Shown here: piece after piece, positions 1 through 7,980 of the stretch
How positions within the stretch are numbered: position 1 is the stretch's first letter
How the letters are laid out: each line of letters begins with the position of its first letter
Assembly (NCBI GenBank): GCA_038229295.1
Contig: JBBROO010000013.1
Coordinates: 1-64,000, forward strand
Direction of reading: 5' to 3'
Length of the DNA stretch: 64,000 nt
DNA from: JAJPGZ01 sp038229295
GTDB taxonomy: Bacteria > Verrucomicrobiota > Verrucomicrobiia > Chthoniobacterales > UBA10450
Translations under genes and position numbers: made by a program
Notes under the pieces: generated by a model
Databases searched by the model: none
What the model saw: only the letters and a program-made list of their open reading frames with translations
Told to the model about the DNA's origin: nothing

Positions 1-872
1 CCGCCGAACATTTCCTTGAGCGCTCCCCAAACCGTGCGCGTCGGCGCCGGCCCCTGCGAGCGCGCGACCAGCACAGGACAAGTGGCGCGATTCAAAATCG
101 TCCGGGTGAGATTGCCCATGATGTAATGACGCAACGCGCCGCGCGATGGTGACGAACCGCTCACGATCATGTCGTGCTCGCCGATCCGCGCTTCTTCGAA
201 AATTTGGTCGAGCACGCTGCCATGACGGACGCGCACTTCAGTGGTGACGCCGAGTGCTTCGAGTTCTTTTTTCTGTCGAATCAAATTGCGTCCGAGCTCG
301 GAGCCGGATTCGAGTAAGCGATCGAGGTCTTCCTCGAGATTGACCAGGTCGGCATAGATCGCGGGCGGCTCGGCCATAACGTGCAGAAGCGTGACCGAGG
401 CGCCGACGGCCGCGGCGACTTTACCGGTCAACTTCACCGCGTCGTCGATAAATGCTTTGCCGCCGGTGCAAACAAGAAAGCGTTTCAGCTCGGAACAATC
501 GCCGATGGCCACGAGCACCGGCGGCGGAATCGCTTTGATGACTTCGTAAGTTTTTTCCGTGCGCCAATAAAGTCCGCTCGTATTGATGCGACGCGAACCG
601 ATGACGACCAGGTCAAATGTCGTTGTCGATGTTTGCTTGAGAATTTCGGAGACCGGTTCGCCCGCGCCGACGACGATCCGCGGAGTGACCGCATCTGCGC
701 GAAGCAATTCGGCCTGCGCATCGAGCGCCTGGCGCAATGGTTGATCGTCCGCCGGTTTTTCCGCGATGCCGAGGAGCGTGGTCTCGGCCTTCGAGGCGCG
801 GGCAAGAAGACTGCCGATACGCAACGCATTATCCGCCGAGGGCATTCCATCGCTGCAAATCAAAATCTTCAT
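1..872 (-). CDS. Tandem-domain universal stress protein (3' end cut by window edge)
   Basis: The translation from the ATG at 872 starts MKILICSDGMPSADNALRIG and stays open to the window edge, so about 291 residues are visible and the C-terminus is missing. Two UspA-type alpha/beta domains follow one another, roughly residues 1-123 and 130-271. The second ends in the typical GN...TCPVLVAR segment that contacts nucleotide. Tandem Usp proteins are usually cytosolic ATP-binding stress or persistence factors. No partner enzyme domain is seen. The start lies 6 bases after the stop of the TauE/SafE-like gene, so it is probably the last gene of that operon. Family call is firm; the physiological role is not. 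Confidence 0.85.
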   Translation of the reverse strand, partial: MKILICSDGMPSADNALRIGSLLARASKAETTLLGIAEKPADDQPLRQALDAQAELLRADAVTPRIVVGAGEPVSEILKQTSTTTFDLVVIGSRRINTSGLYWRTEKTYEVIKAIPPPVLVAIGDCSELKRFLVCTGGKAFIDDAVKLTGKVAAAVGASVTLLHVMAEPPAIYADLVNLEEDLDRLLESGSELGRNLIRQKKELEALGVTTEVRVRHGSVLDQIFEEARIGEHDMIVSGSSPSRGALRHYIMGNLTRTILNRATCPVLVARSQGPAPTRTVWGALKEMFG

Positions 873-878
873 CGCGTC

Positions 879-1517
879 TTACAATTTGTGACCTGTCATC
901 AAAGTATAAATGACAATGGCGGCGCCGATCAACGGCAGTGGCACGAAGGCCAGCCGGATTTTCGGGCCGGTAAAGTATTGCGTCGAGATCGCGCCGATCT
1001 GCGCACCGATGGCCGCGCCCGTGTTCATGACGAGGGCGATCAAGATATCGACGTTGCCTTTGATGGCGTGACTGAAAGTTCCGTAGCTGGCCGAAATGAT
1101 GATCTCGAAAAGATCGGTGCCGACGGCGAGATGGGTCGGGATGCCGAGAACGTAAACCATCGAGGGCATGCGAATGTAGCCCGCGCCGCCGCCGAGAAAT
1201 CCGCTGAAGAGTCCGCCGACAAAAGACACCAGCAGAATTATCCAGAGCGAAATCCTTACGCCTGAAACCGGCAGATGGATCATGGGCGGAAGATTGAGTC
1301 GTTGAATCGCGCGCGTGACGTGCCGAAATGACGAGGGATCTTCTTTCGACTTACTCCGCTTCACCGGCGTTTTGCGCGCGCGATTTTGGGCCAGCGTCTT
1401 GCGGCTTTCCCAAATCATGAACGTCGAAATGCTGACGTAGACGACGATGGAAACAACACTGACGACGAGGTTCACGTTCCGGCGCGTTTCAAGGCCTGGA
1501 TCATTTGCGCGCCGCAC
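879..1517 (-). CDS. TauE/SafE-family permease, C-terminal half (frameshifted)
   Basis: This frame carries the second half of a TauE/SafE (sulfite/sulfonate or related anion exporter) protein. The second inverted membrane repeat is clear, with GGLFSGFLGGGAGYIRMPS and a following GTDLFEIIISASYGT segment that parallels GTDLAHIVGKSVVAA in the upstream frame. Between the two halves the reading frame changes around 1476-1490: one frame ends LKRAG-T-stop while this frame continues NVNLVVSVVSIVVYV. One missing base after the codons for RAG would restore a single protein of about 300 residues. The listed start is a GTG inside the upstream frame and is probably not a natural start. Confidence 0.6.
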   Translation of the reverse strand: MRRANDPGLETRRNVNLVVSVVSIVVYVSISTFMIWESRKTLAQNRARKTPVKRSKSKEDPSSFRHVTRAIQRLNLPPMIHLPVSGVRISLWIILLVSFVGGLFSGFLGGGAGYIRMPSMVYVLGIPTHLAVGTDLFEIIISASYGTFSHAIKGNVDILIALVMNTGAAIGAQIGAISTQYFTGPKIRLAFVPLPLIGAAIVIYTLMTGHKL

Positions 1518-1795
1518 TCCGCTCCGCCGATTGTGCCGAAGGCCATGAGCAAACCTAACTTAAGATCGACATTGCCAAGTGCGCGGTGACGCTTCGCCGC
1601 CACGACTGACTTGCCAACGATATGGGCGAGATCGGTCCCGACCGCAAAATTCCAATCCACCCCCATCGCGCGTAACGCCGGCCCGGCGATGAAACTTCCC
1701 CCCACGCCGAAAAATCCACCCATGATGCCGATAAGAAATCCGATGACCGCCAGATAAATCGGGCTGATGTGCGAATTCGAGATCGGAAAGAACAT
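1472..1795 (-). CDS. TauE/SafE-family permease, N-terminal half (frameshifted)
   Basis: This frame starts with ATG at 1795 and encodes the first TauE/SafE membrane repeat: a hydrophobic helix, GIMGGFFGVGGSFIAGPALRA, then GTDLAHIVGKSVVAA. It stops after 107 residues, about half of a normal family member, and the rest of the protein continues in another frame (879-1517). The start codon is joined to a dispersed 10-mer, so that stop of the upstream gene, repeat and ATG follow each other within 12 bases. The substrate cannot be told from sequence. It is either a recent pseudogene or a sequence error; two similar one-base lesions occur in this window. Confidence 0.6.
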   Translation of the reverse strand: MFFPISNSHISPIYLAVIGFLIGIMGGFFGVGGSFIAGPALRAMGVDWNFAVGTDLAHIVGKSVVAAKRHRALGNVDLKLGLLMAFGTIGGAECGAQMIQALKRAGT

Positions 1796-1804
1796 GTCGA
1801 TCTT

Positions 1805-2050
1805 TTATTCGGAGCGACCGCCGCGCAGCATTCGCAAAAGAAACGTGGTCACACTTTCGAGCGCGACCGCCTGCCCGATGATGAGCAGAATGGCAACACC
1901 GGCGTAAGTGTAGCGGTGATGACTCTCCAGTTGGAAAAGCCAATCGCCGAGAAAATGCAGCACCAGAAAAAAGTAAGCGACCACGAGCACGCCGTAGAGA
2001 GCGAGCTCAATCAGAAAAGCTTTTAACGTGGCAACGGCTTCCTTCTTCAT
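1805..2050 (-). CDS. Small two-helix membrane protein
   Basis: An 81-residue protein from the ATG at 2050 (MKKEAVATLKAFLIELALYG). It has two predicted transmembrane stretches, about residues 12-35 and 46-68, and a basic C-terminus (LLRMLRGGRSE). A longer frame runs upstream to 2125, but its extra residues are polar and lack a better start. It lies directly before the TauE/SafE gene with only the dispersed 10-mer between them, so it is probably cotranscribed. I do not recognise a family; similar short proteins are often annotated as phosphate-starvation-inducible PsiE-like, but that is only a weak resemblance. Confidence 0.55.
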   Translation of the reverse strand: MKKEAVATLKAFLIELALYGVLVVAYFFLVLHFLGDWLFQLESHHRYTYAGVAILLIIGQAVALESVTTFLLRMLRGGRSE

Positions 2051-2186
2051 CCCCTGGCTTTCGCGGTCACAAATTCTTCGCGCTTCCTTTGTCTGCCGGT
2101 TGGGACAGATTGCGTCAATCCGCAAATTCCGTTGCGTTGCCGCGCTTTCTTCCTAACATTCCCCTCCACTTTAAAACGGGAAAACT

Positions 2187-2420
2187 ATGGCCGACGTTGC
2201 AAACAAATATGCCGAGAACGTAGAGGGAAAATTCTACGTCGACGACCAATGCATCGACTGCGATTTGTGCCGCGAAACCGCACCGGCGAATTTCAAACGC
2301 AATGATGACGGCGGCCATTCCTACGTTTACAAGCAAGCCGAGTCTCCCGAAGAAGACGCGCTCTGCAAAGAGGCCATGGAAGGCTGTCCGGTCGAAGCGA
2401 TCGGCGACAACGGCGGTTAA
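2187..2420 (+). CDS. Single-cluster ferredoxin
   Basis: A 77-residue acidic ferredoxin of the short bacterial type. Cys22, Cys25, Cys28 and the Cys67-Pro68 pair form the CxxCxxC...CP pattern for one iron-sulfur cluster. It would act as a soluble low-potential electron carrier. It is divergent from the small membrane protein at 1805-2050 and sits 21 bases before thiD. The TAA stop is built into a copy of the dispersed 10-mer (TAAGATCGACA). The partner oxidoreductase is not in this window. Confidence 0.88.
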   Translation: MADVANKYAENVEGKFYVDDQCIDCDLCRETAPANFKRNDDGGHSYVYKQAESPEEDALCKEAMEGCPVEAIGDNGG

Positions 2421-2441
2421 GATCGACATCATCTTCCCGCC

Positions 2442-3251
2442 ATGGTGACGGTGAATTCCGCAATTCCCGTCGCGCTCACTATCGCCGGCTCGGACAGCAG
2501 CGCCGGCGCCGGGATTCAGGCCGATCTCAAGACATTCACCGCGCTCGGCGTTTACGGCCTGACCGCCGTGACCTGTGTGGTCGCGGAAACGCCCGGCAAA
2601 GTTTCGCTCATCGAGCCGATGAATGCGGAGACCGTGTGCGAACAAATTCGCGTGCTCGCCAAAAGTTTTCCCATCGCGGCGATGAAAACCGGATTGCTTT
2701 GCTCGGCCGAGATCGTCGCCGCCGTCGCGAAAGCGATTGTCGATCTTGCGCACATTCCGCTCGTGGTCGACCCAGTGATGGTCGCGACCAGTGGTGATCG
2801 CCTTCTCAAAACCGACGCGGTTGCACTCTACGAAAAGGAATTGTTCCCGCGCGCGAAATTGATCACGCCAAATCTCGATGAAGCGTCGAGTTTGCTCGGC
2901 GAAAAAATAGAAGATCGACAAGCGATGGAGCGCGCCGCGCGTGCGCTTTCCGAAAAATACGGCGCGGCGGTCTTGTTGAAAGGCGGCCATCTCACCGGCG
3001 ACCACGCGGTCGATCTTTTATGCGTAGATGGAAAGCTGACCGAGTTTTCCACGCCGTTTGTCCGCGATGTCGCGACGCACGGGACCGGTTGCACCTATTC
3101 TGCCGCCATCACCGCTGGATTGGCGGGTGGTATTTCATTGGAGATGTCGATCCAACGCGCCAAGAATTTCGTCACCGCAGCGATTCGAAATCATCTGAAA
3201 TGGGGCGCCATCCACGCCCTCGCGACTCCTGGAATTGAAAACATCGCCTAA
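2442..3251 (+). CDS. thiD: Hydroxymethylpyrimidine/phosphomethylpyrimidine kinase
   Basis: A 269-residue ribokinase-fold kinase that phosphorylates HMP and HMP-phosphate in thiamine biosynthesis. The N-terminal LTIAGSDSSAGAGIQADLKTF substrate-binding segment and the C-terminal THGTGCTYSAAITAGLAGG anion-hole segment are both intact, as is the VDPVMVATSG stretch. Length is normal for ThiD. No other thiamine gene is nearby. Two copies of the dispersed 10-mer lie inside the gene in different frames (encoding VDL and DRQ). The stop codon directly abuts the stop of the convergent rnc gene. Confidence 0.93.
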   Translation: MVTVNSAIPVALTIAGSDSSAGAGIQADLKTFTALGVYGLTAVTCVVAETPGKVSLIEPMNAETVCEQIRVLAKSFPIAAMKTGLLCSAEIVAAVAKAIVDLAHIPLVVDPVMVATSGDRLLKTDAVALYEKELFPRAKLITPNLDEASSLLGEKIEDRQAMERAARALSEKYGAAVLLKGGHLTGDHAVDLLCVDGKLTEFSTPFVRDVATHGTGCTYSAAITAGLAGGISLEMSIQRAKNFVTAAIRNHLKWGAIHALATPGIENIA

Positions 3252-4025
3252 CTAAACGCTTTCCGCCGGCCGCGAACGCGAGGCGCCCTTCGGGTTTTTC
3301 TTTTTCGAATCTTTCGCCAGCCGCTCCTGATTTTCCCAGCGTTTCAGACTTAAAGCTTCCTCCGCGGCGGCGGTCTCCGCCTGCTTCTTACTGTGACCGC
3401 GCCCCTGTCCGAGCACCATTCCTTCCCAGATCGCTTTTACTAAAAACGTTTTCTCATGCTCCGGGCCACTTTCCGAAATCGTTTGGTAAACCGGACTGAC
3501 GGGCGAAATGCTTTGCAGTAACTCCTGGAGATCGCCCTTTGGATTGATGTCCACCGGTTCGGCCGCGATCCGGTCGAACTCCTCCTGCGATTGCGCCAGC
3601 ACAAATTTCCTCGCCGTCTCCAGATCGCTATCGAGATAAATCGCGCCGATGAGCGACTCGAATGCGTCCGCTAATGTCGATGCGCGCGCCCGTCCGCCAC
3701 TGGCTTCTTCGCCGCGACCCATGACGAGATGACGTCCGAGATCGATCGCCATCGCATACGTTTTCAATATTTCGCGCGAGACCAGACGCGACCGCAATTG
3801 CGTCAGGCAGCCTTCGTCCTGCTCGCCAAAATGCCGATACAAACGCTCCGTGATGGCGAGTTGCAGAACGGCGTCGCCCAAAAACTCGAGACGCTGATTA
3901 TCGAAATGTTTGCGCTTCGTCTCGTGCCCGACGCTCGGATGAGTCAGCGCTTCCACCAGCAATTCCGAATTGCGAAATTTATAACCGATGCGCTCCTCGA
4001 GCGCCGTCACCTTATCGCTTTTCAT
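3252..4025 (-). CDS. rnc: Ribonuclease III
   Basis: A 257-residue RNase III from the ATG at 4025 (MKSDKVTALEERIGYKF). The signature NQRLEFLGDAVLQL at residues 43-56 carries the catalytic Glu/Asp pair, and the second acidic site is in ADAFESLIGAIYLD. A double-stranded RNA-binding domain follows (from NPKGDLQELLQ to GRGHSKKQAETAAAEEAL), then a basic tail. It processes rRNA and structured mRNA. A longer frame upstream to 4088 is rejected because it runs into the S41-like gene. Its start overlaps the end of that gene by 14 bases, which suggests cotranscription. Confidence 0.95.
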   Translation of the reverse strand: MKSDKVTALEERIGYKFRNSELLVEALTHPSVGHETKRKHFDNQRLEFLGDAVLQLAITERLYRHFGEQDEGCLTQLRSRLVSREILKTYAMAIDLGRHLVMGRGEEASGGRARASTLADAFESLIGAIYLDSDLETARKFVLAQSQEEFDRIAAEPVDINPKGDLQELLQSISPVSPVYQTISESGPEHEKTFLVKAIWEGMVLGQGRGHSKKQAETAAAEEALSLKRWENQERLAKDSKKKNPKGASRSRPAESV

Positions 4026-5067
4026 AAATCTCGAGCGAAACGACAAGATCGAGAGCGCGTTGCAACATCGCGTCGCGCGGCCAGGCATTTTGCTGCGCCC
4101 GCCCGCGGCGTTGCTCGGCCGACTCCAGTTCGGGATTCGTTCCCGCCATCAATGCGGCCTCGTTCAAATGCGGACGCGCTTCTTCAAAAACAAAACTACT
4201 CATTCCTTTTTCCGCGCTCGCCTGAAAGATCTGCCGCTTGTCCGCGGCCGACATCTCCACCGGCAAGTCCGGCTTCACCCCTTGCGGATACAACGAGTGT
4301 CCGTCGGGCGCGATCACTTCCGAGACCGCCACGCGTAGAATTTTTCCGCTCGGCAATGGCAGATCGGAATATTCCACCGCGCGACCCGCGCTCGCTTTGC
4401 CGATGACCAGCGTTTTGTCGTAGAGACGTAGCGCCGCCGCGAACGCCTCCGCCGCGCCGCTGGTGTCGCCGTCCGCGAGCAGAACGATCAATCCCTGATA
4501 CGTCGGATCGCGATCCACCGTGAACGCGCGATCTTGTTTTCCCTGTTTGCGCAAGGTGAACAAACTTTTGCCCTTTGCACAAAAGCGTTTGGCAAACTCC
4601 GCTGCGCTTTCGAAGTTACTTCCCGCACTCGCGCGAAGATCGACAATCACGGCGTCGACCTTTTTGGTCGCGAATTCCGCCAGCTTTTTGTCCATCGCCG
4701 CGAGACTCTCAGGATGCAAAGGCCCGAGCCGCAGATAACCGATATGTCCGCTGATGATGTCGCTGTAAAACGGCGCCGAAAATTCAGCCGCGGCACTCGC
4801 CTTGTCTGGCAACAACATCAAACCGGGCCCAAGTCGCGTCATCAAACCTTCCACGGTCGCTCGACTCAATTGCGTTTCGCTGATCGCTTCGGGATTGGTG
4901 AAATTCTTTTTCAATAGCGAAACGGTTTCCTGAAGATCGGCCGCCGTTAACGAATCGATCAATTCCTTCGTCGTCGGCGTGGCCGACGGTTTTGGCGCAG
5001 GCGATTGTGCCAGCGCGCTCGACATCACGAAAACGGCGATCAACGCCGGCCAGTAGTACCCAGACAT
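4012..5067 (-). CDS. S41-like (C-terminal processing peptidase-related) secreted protein
   Basis: A 351-residue protein from the ATG at 5067. It has an N-terminal signal peptide (hydrophobic core, then ALAQS), a short helical domain, and an S41 peptidase core: IGYLRLG, VDAVIVDLRASAG, IVLLADGDTSGAAEAFAAAL, LVIGKASAGRAVEY, and the closing GVKPDLPV. No PDZ domain is evident. In active family members the catalytic lysine lies in GKG after the serine loop; here that place reads GRA, so activity is doubtful. It sits between purD and rnc in the same direction. Possible roles are a periplasmic protease relative or a binding protein. Confidence 0.75.
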   Translation of the reverse strand: MSGYYWPALIAVFVMSSALAQSPAPKPSATPTTKELIDSLTAADLQETVSLLKKNFTNPEAISETQLSRATVEGLMTRLGPGLMLLPDKASAAAEFSAPFYSDIISGHIGYLRLGPLHPESLAAMDKKLAEFATKKVDAVIVDLRASAGSNFESAAEFAKRFCAKGKSLFTLRKQGKQDRAFTVDRDPTYQGLIVLLADGDTSGAAEAFAAALRLYDKTLVIGKASAGRAVEYSDLPLPSGKILRVAVSEVIAPDGHSLYPQGVKPDLPVEMSAADKRQIFQASAEKGMSSFVFEEARPHLNEAALMAGTNPELESAEQRRGRAQQNAWPRDAMLQRALDLVVSLEIYEKR

Positions 5068-5090
5068 GTGTGCGAATTGAGATGTCGATC

Positions 5091-6362
5091 TTACCGAGCA
5101 ATCGCGCTCATCGCAATATCGCTCCGGAAATGGCAGCCCTCGAAGTGAATTCGCTTCACCGCTTCGTAGGCGCGATCGCGCGCGGATTCGATGGTCGATC
5201 CAAGCGCAGTCACGGCCAGAACGCGTCCACCGGCGGTGACGACACTGTTGTTCGTCCGCTTCGTGCCAGCATGAAAAATTTGCACGCCGTCGAGCTTCGC
5301 CGCGTCGTCCAAACCCGAAATCGTTTTCCCCACCTCGTATTTGTCGGGATAACCACCCGACGCCATCACGACCGTGACCGATGGTCGTTCGTCCCATTCG
5401 ATTGTTTGCTTGTCGATCTTGCCGTCGATGGTTGCTTGCAACAGCGGCAGCAAATCCGATTTCATGCGCGGCAAAATCGCCTGCGTCTCGGGATCGCCAA
5501 AGCGGCAATTGAATTCGAGGACGCGAACTCCGGTTTCTGTGATCATGAGTCCGGGGAAAAGTAGTCCGCGGAATACAATGCCGTTCGCCTGCAAGCCATC
5601 GAGCAGCGGCCGCATCACTTCCTTTTCAAATCGCGCGGCCATTTCGCCATTCCAATTGTTCGCCGGACTGAACGCGCCCATTCCGCCCGTGTTCGGCCCT
5701 TCGTCGCCATCGAATGCGCGCTTGTGGTCCTGCGCCGTCGCCAGCAATCGGTAATTGTCTCCGTCAACCAAAGCGTGCAGCGAACATTCACTGCCGCTCA
5801 AAAATTCTTCCATCACGATGCGCCGCCCGGCATCGCCAAAGCGTTGTTGTTTCATCATGATCTCGATTGTCGATCTTGCCGTGTCGCGGTCCGGTGCGAT
5901 GATGACGCCCTTGCCGAGCGCGAGACCGTCCGCTTTTATCACGATCGGGAATTGAATCTCGTCGCAATACCAGCGGGCTGCTTCCGCGTCGGAAAAAGTT
6001 TGCGCTTTCGCGGTCGGGATTTCTTGCGCGCGCATCAATTCCTTCGCGAAAATCTTGGATGACTCCAGTCGCGCCGCCGACTTGTTAGGCCCAAATACGC
6101 GCAATCCTTGCCCTTCGAAAAGATCGACCATCCCGAGCGCAAGCGGATCATCCGGACCGACCACCGTAAGATCGACATGGTTCTGTTTCGCGAAGCGCGC
6201 TAGTCCGGTGAGATCGCTCGCGCCGATGGCCACGTTCTCCGCCAGCTGCGCCGTACCGGCATTGCCCGATGCGCAGAAAATCAGATCGACATCAGGCGAT
6301 TGCTTCAGTTTCCAAACGAGCGCGTGTTCGCGCCCGCCGCTGCCGACGACAAGAATTTTCAC
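5091..6362 (-). CDS. purD: Phosphoribosylamine--glycine ligase (GARS)
   Basis: A 423-residue ATP-grasp enzyme of de novo purine synthesis joining phosphoribosylamine and glycine. It begins with MKILVVGSGGREHALVWKL and contains the GPNKSAARLESSKIFAKELM, GEGPNTGGMGAFSPA-type and EFNCRFGDPETQAILPR segments expected of PurD. Length is normal. The TAA stop coincides with the end of a dispersed 10-mer copy at 5083-5092, and two more copies lie within the gene. It is divergent from the HxlR-family regulator at 6502, with the shared promoter region holding a perfect palindrome. Confidence 0.96.
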   Translation of the reverse strand: MKILVVGSGGREHALVWKLKQSPDVDLIFCASGNAGTAQLAENVAIGASDLTGLARFAKQNHVDLTVVGPDDPLALGMVDLFEGQGLRVFGPNKSAARLESSKIFAKELMRAQEIPTAKAQTFSDAEAARWYCDEIQFPIVIKADGLALGKGVIIAPDRDTARSTIEIMMKQQRFGDAGRRIVMEEFLSGSECSLHALVDGDNYRLLATAQDHKRAFDGDEGPNTGGMGAFSPANNWNGEMAARFEKEVMRPLLDGLQANGIVFRGLLFPGLMITETGVRVLEFNCRFGDPETQAILPRMKSDLLPLLQATIDGKIDKQTIEWDERPSVTVVMASGGYPDKYEVGKTISGLDDAAKLDGVQIFHAGTKRTNNSVVTAGGRVLAVTALGSTIESARDRAYEAVKRIHFEGCHFRSDIAMSAIAR

Positions 6363-6447
6363 AACGAAGCGGCAAGGTAGGGAAGGCGCGCGGCGCTGTC
6401 CACAAACTGAAATGGCAATTTCCCCTGGCAGCGCTCATCACAGCCGA

Positions 6448-6462
6448 AATGTATCATACATT
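6448..6462. promoter_or_regulatory. Palindromic operator upstream of the HxlR-family regulator
   Basis: AATGTATCATACATT is a perfect inverted repeat with 7-base arms around one central base, placed 39 bases before the regulator start and 85 bases before the divergent purD start. HxlR-family winged-helix dimers bind short palindromes of this kind in their own promoters. The AT-rich site stands out from its GC-rich surroundings. Whether it controls the regulator alone or purD as well cannot be told. Confidence 0.55.
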
Positions 6463-6501
6463 CCTTTTCGACTGTTACGTCCTGCTGCGCTATTAAGGTT
6501 C

Positions 6502-6876
6502 GTGGCCAAAACCCAATACACCGTTCTCGATGCGCAATGTCCTTCGCGCATTGTGCTGGAACGCATCGCCGACAAATGGACCGCTCTCGTCATCCAAATC
6601 CTGGCGCGGGGCACGATGCGTTATGCCGCCCTGCACCGGGAGATCGGAGGCATCTCGCAGAAAATGCTGACGCAAACGCTGCGCAGTTTGGAACGCGATG
6701 GCCTCGTGCAACGCAAAGTTCATCCGGTGGTTCCGCCGAAAGTCGAGTACGCGTTGACGCGCCTTGGCCGGACATTGATCGAGCCTTTGCGCGCGATTTG
6801 CCGTTGGTCGGAAAAACATTTGCCGGAGCTGGAAGCAAATCGCGCGCGGGCAATCGCAAGGGTCGCGATGCGTTGA
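6502..6876 (+). CDS. HxlR-family winged-helix transcriptional regulator
   Basis: A 124-residue regulator from GTG at 6502, chosen because upstream in-frame sequence belongs to the intergenic region and an AAGG lies just before it. The HxlR signature is plain: Cys13-Pro, IADKWTALVIQIL, RYAALHREIGGISQKMLTQTLRSLERDGLV and VPPKVEYALTRLG. The N-terminal cysteine is the position often used for redox or electrophile sensing in this family. It has no obvious target gene beside itself. The TGA stop is immediately followed by a 32-base palindrome made of two facing 10-mer copies. Confidence 0.9.
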   Translation: MAKTQYTVLDAQCPSRIVLERIADKWTALVIQILARGTMRYAALHREIGGISQKMLTQTLRSLERDGLVQRKVHPVVPPKVEYALTRLGRTLIEPLRAICRWSEKHLPELEANRARAIARVAMR

Positions 6877-6908
6877 TTGTCGATCTTGCAACACCGCAAG
6901 ATCGACAA
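6877..6908. terminator. Hairpin made of two inverted copies of the dispersed 10-mer
   Basis: TTGTCGATCTTGC at 6877-6889 and its exact complement GCAAGATCGACAA at 6896-6908 form a 13-bp perfect stem with a 6-base loop. The hairpin fills the whole gap between the stops of two convergent genes (TGA ending at 6876, and the sulfotransferase stop starting at 6909). There is no long T-run, so it would be a bidirectional, non-classical terminator. Facing uptake-sequence pairs used as terminators are a known trait of Neisseria and Haemophilus genomes. Confidence 0.75.
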
Positions 6909-7772
6909 CTAAAAGCCGTAGCGCTTCGGCCATTCCGCGGCCGGTCCGCCAAATTCCGCCGCGCAAATCCTTAATTCCTCTTCGAAGAAACGCGCCACAT
7001 GCGCGCGCGCTTTGTCCGTCAGTCGTAACCGTTGCCGATTCGCTTTGCTATTGTGCTCGGGCGCAAATTCCCCGCTCGCCTTCTGCGGATCGCCACCAAG
7101 AAATTGGATTACGTCATGTCGGAGCCCGCTCGGATTGCTTCGTAGATCGTCGTAGAAAAAAATCTGGAAATAATTAAGGCGCACATGCTGCCGCCAACGC
7201 GCCACAATGCGGCTCGCGTACGAGCGCTCAGAAACTTTCGGCGTTTGCAAACTGCGCGTGATCGCGTCCAGATCACTTACTTTGAATGGCGGAACGAGAC
7301 CGTGATGGACGGCGAGCGTTAATTGTGACCACGCTCGCTCGACCGGATCGCGCGCAATGAAAATAACTTTGAGATCGGGCAAACGCGCGACGATTTGCGA
7401 AATCAATTCGCTATCGAGCGTGGAATAACCAGGCGTGATGTCGCCGGACAGAAGCGCGCCCTTCGGCTCGAAAAGGCGACAATAATTTTCAAGATCGACA
7501 CCGGGTCTCGCGCTTAATTCTCGCAGTGCGTGCACAAAGCGCGCGTCGCGTTCGTCGCGTCCGCGCCGGCCCGCGGCCGAAACGCGGCCGTCATATTTTC
7601 CGCCCATCGGCGGCCGCGGATCACGCACGCCGGTCGCGACGCGATCAAAATAATGCAGCTCCTTCAACGGCGGCATCCAGAAATCGGGATGCGAACGCAG
7701 TTGTTCGTACAACCAGCCGGTCCCGGCGCGTTGCGCACCGACGCACAAAAAATCTGGACCGACAACGTTCAT
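6909..7772 (-). CDS. Sulfotransferase family protein
   Basis: A 287-residue protein from ATG at 7772; a GTG at 7784 could add four residues. The PAPS-binding P-loop-like segment FLCVGAQRAGTGWLYEQLRSHPDF is at the N-terminus, and a second segment, LKVIFIARDPVERAWSQ, matches the 3'-phosphate binding motif. The enzyme would move sulfate from PAPS to a sugar, lipid or protein hydroxyl. It stands alone between the HxlR regulator and a repeat element, so its acceptor is unknown. Confidence 0.85.
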   Translation of the reverse strand: MNVVGPDFLCVGAQRAGTGWLYEQLRSHPDFWMPPLKELHYFDRVATGVRDPRPPMGGKYDGRVSAAGRRGRDERDARFVHALRELSARPGVDLENYCRLFEPKGALLSGDITPGYSTLDSELISQIVARLPDLKVIFIARDPVERAWSQLTLAVHHGLVPPFKVSDLDAITRSLQTPKVSERSYASRIVARWRQHVRLNYFQIFFYDDLRSNPSGLRHDVIQFLGGDPQKASGEFAPEHNSKANRQRLRLTDKARAHVARFFEEELRICAAEFGGPAAEWPKRYGF

Positions 7773-7855
7773 GGTCGCATACACCAGTTGCGCGACGCTC
7801 GGCGATTCACAAATTGAAATCGATGCCGCGCAAGATCGACAACACCGATATGATT

Positions 7856-7968
7856 GTCATCCCGAACCGCGAAGACGGTGAGGGACCTCACCTATCCCGC
7901 GGCGTCACGCGATGTGCCGTACATGCTCAATCATCTATTGTGAGATCCTTCTCTCCGCTCAGGATGAC
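7856..7968. repeat. Small inverted-repeat element (GTCATCC ... GGATGAC)
   Basis: The segment begins GTCATCCCGAACCGCGAAG and ends CTCCGCTCAGGATGAC, so its ends are imperfect inverted repeats. The inner part also has facing GGTGAGGGACCTCACC-like arms. It lies in the gap between the sulfotransferase and the DNA ligase. It looks like a non-coding palindromic repeat unit of the REP/MITE type. No transposase is present. Confidence 0.5.
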
Positions 7969-7980
7969 AGCGCTTGAATT

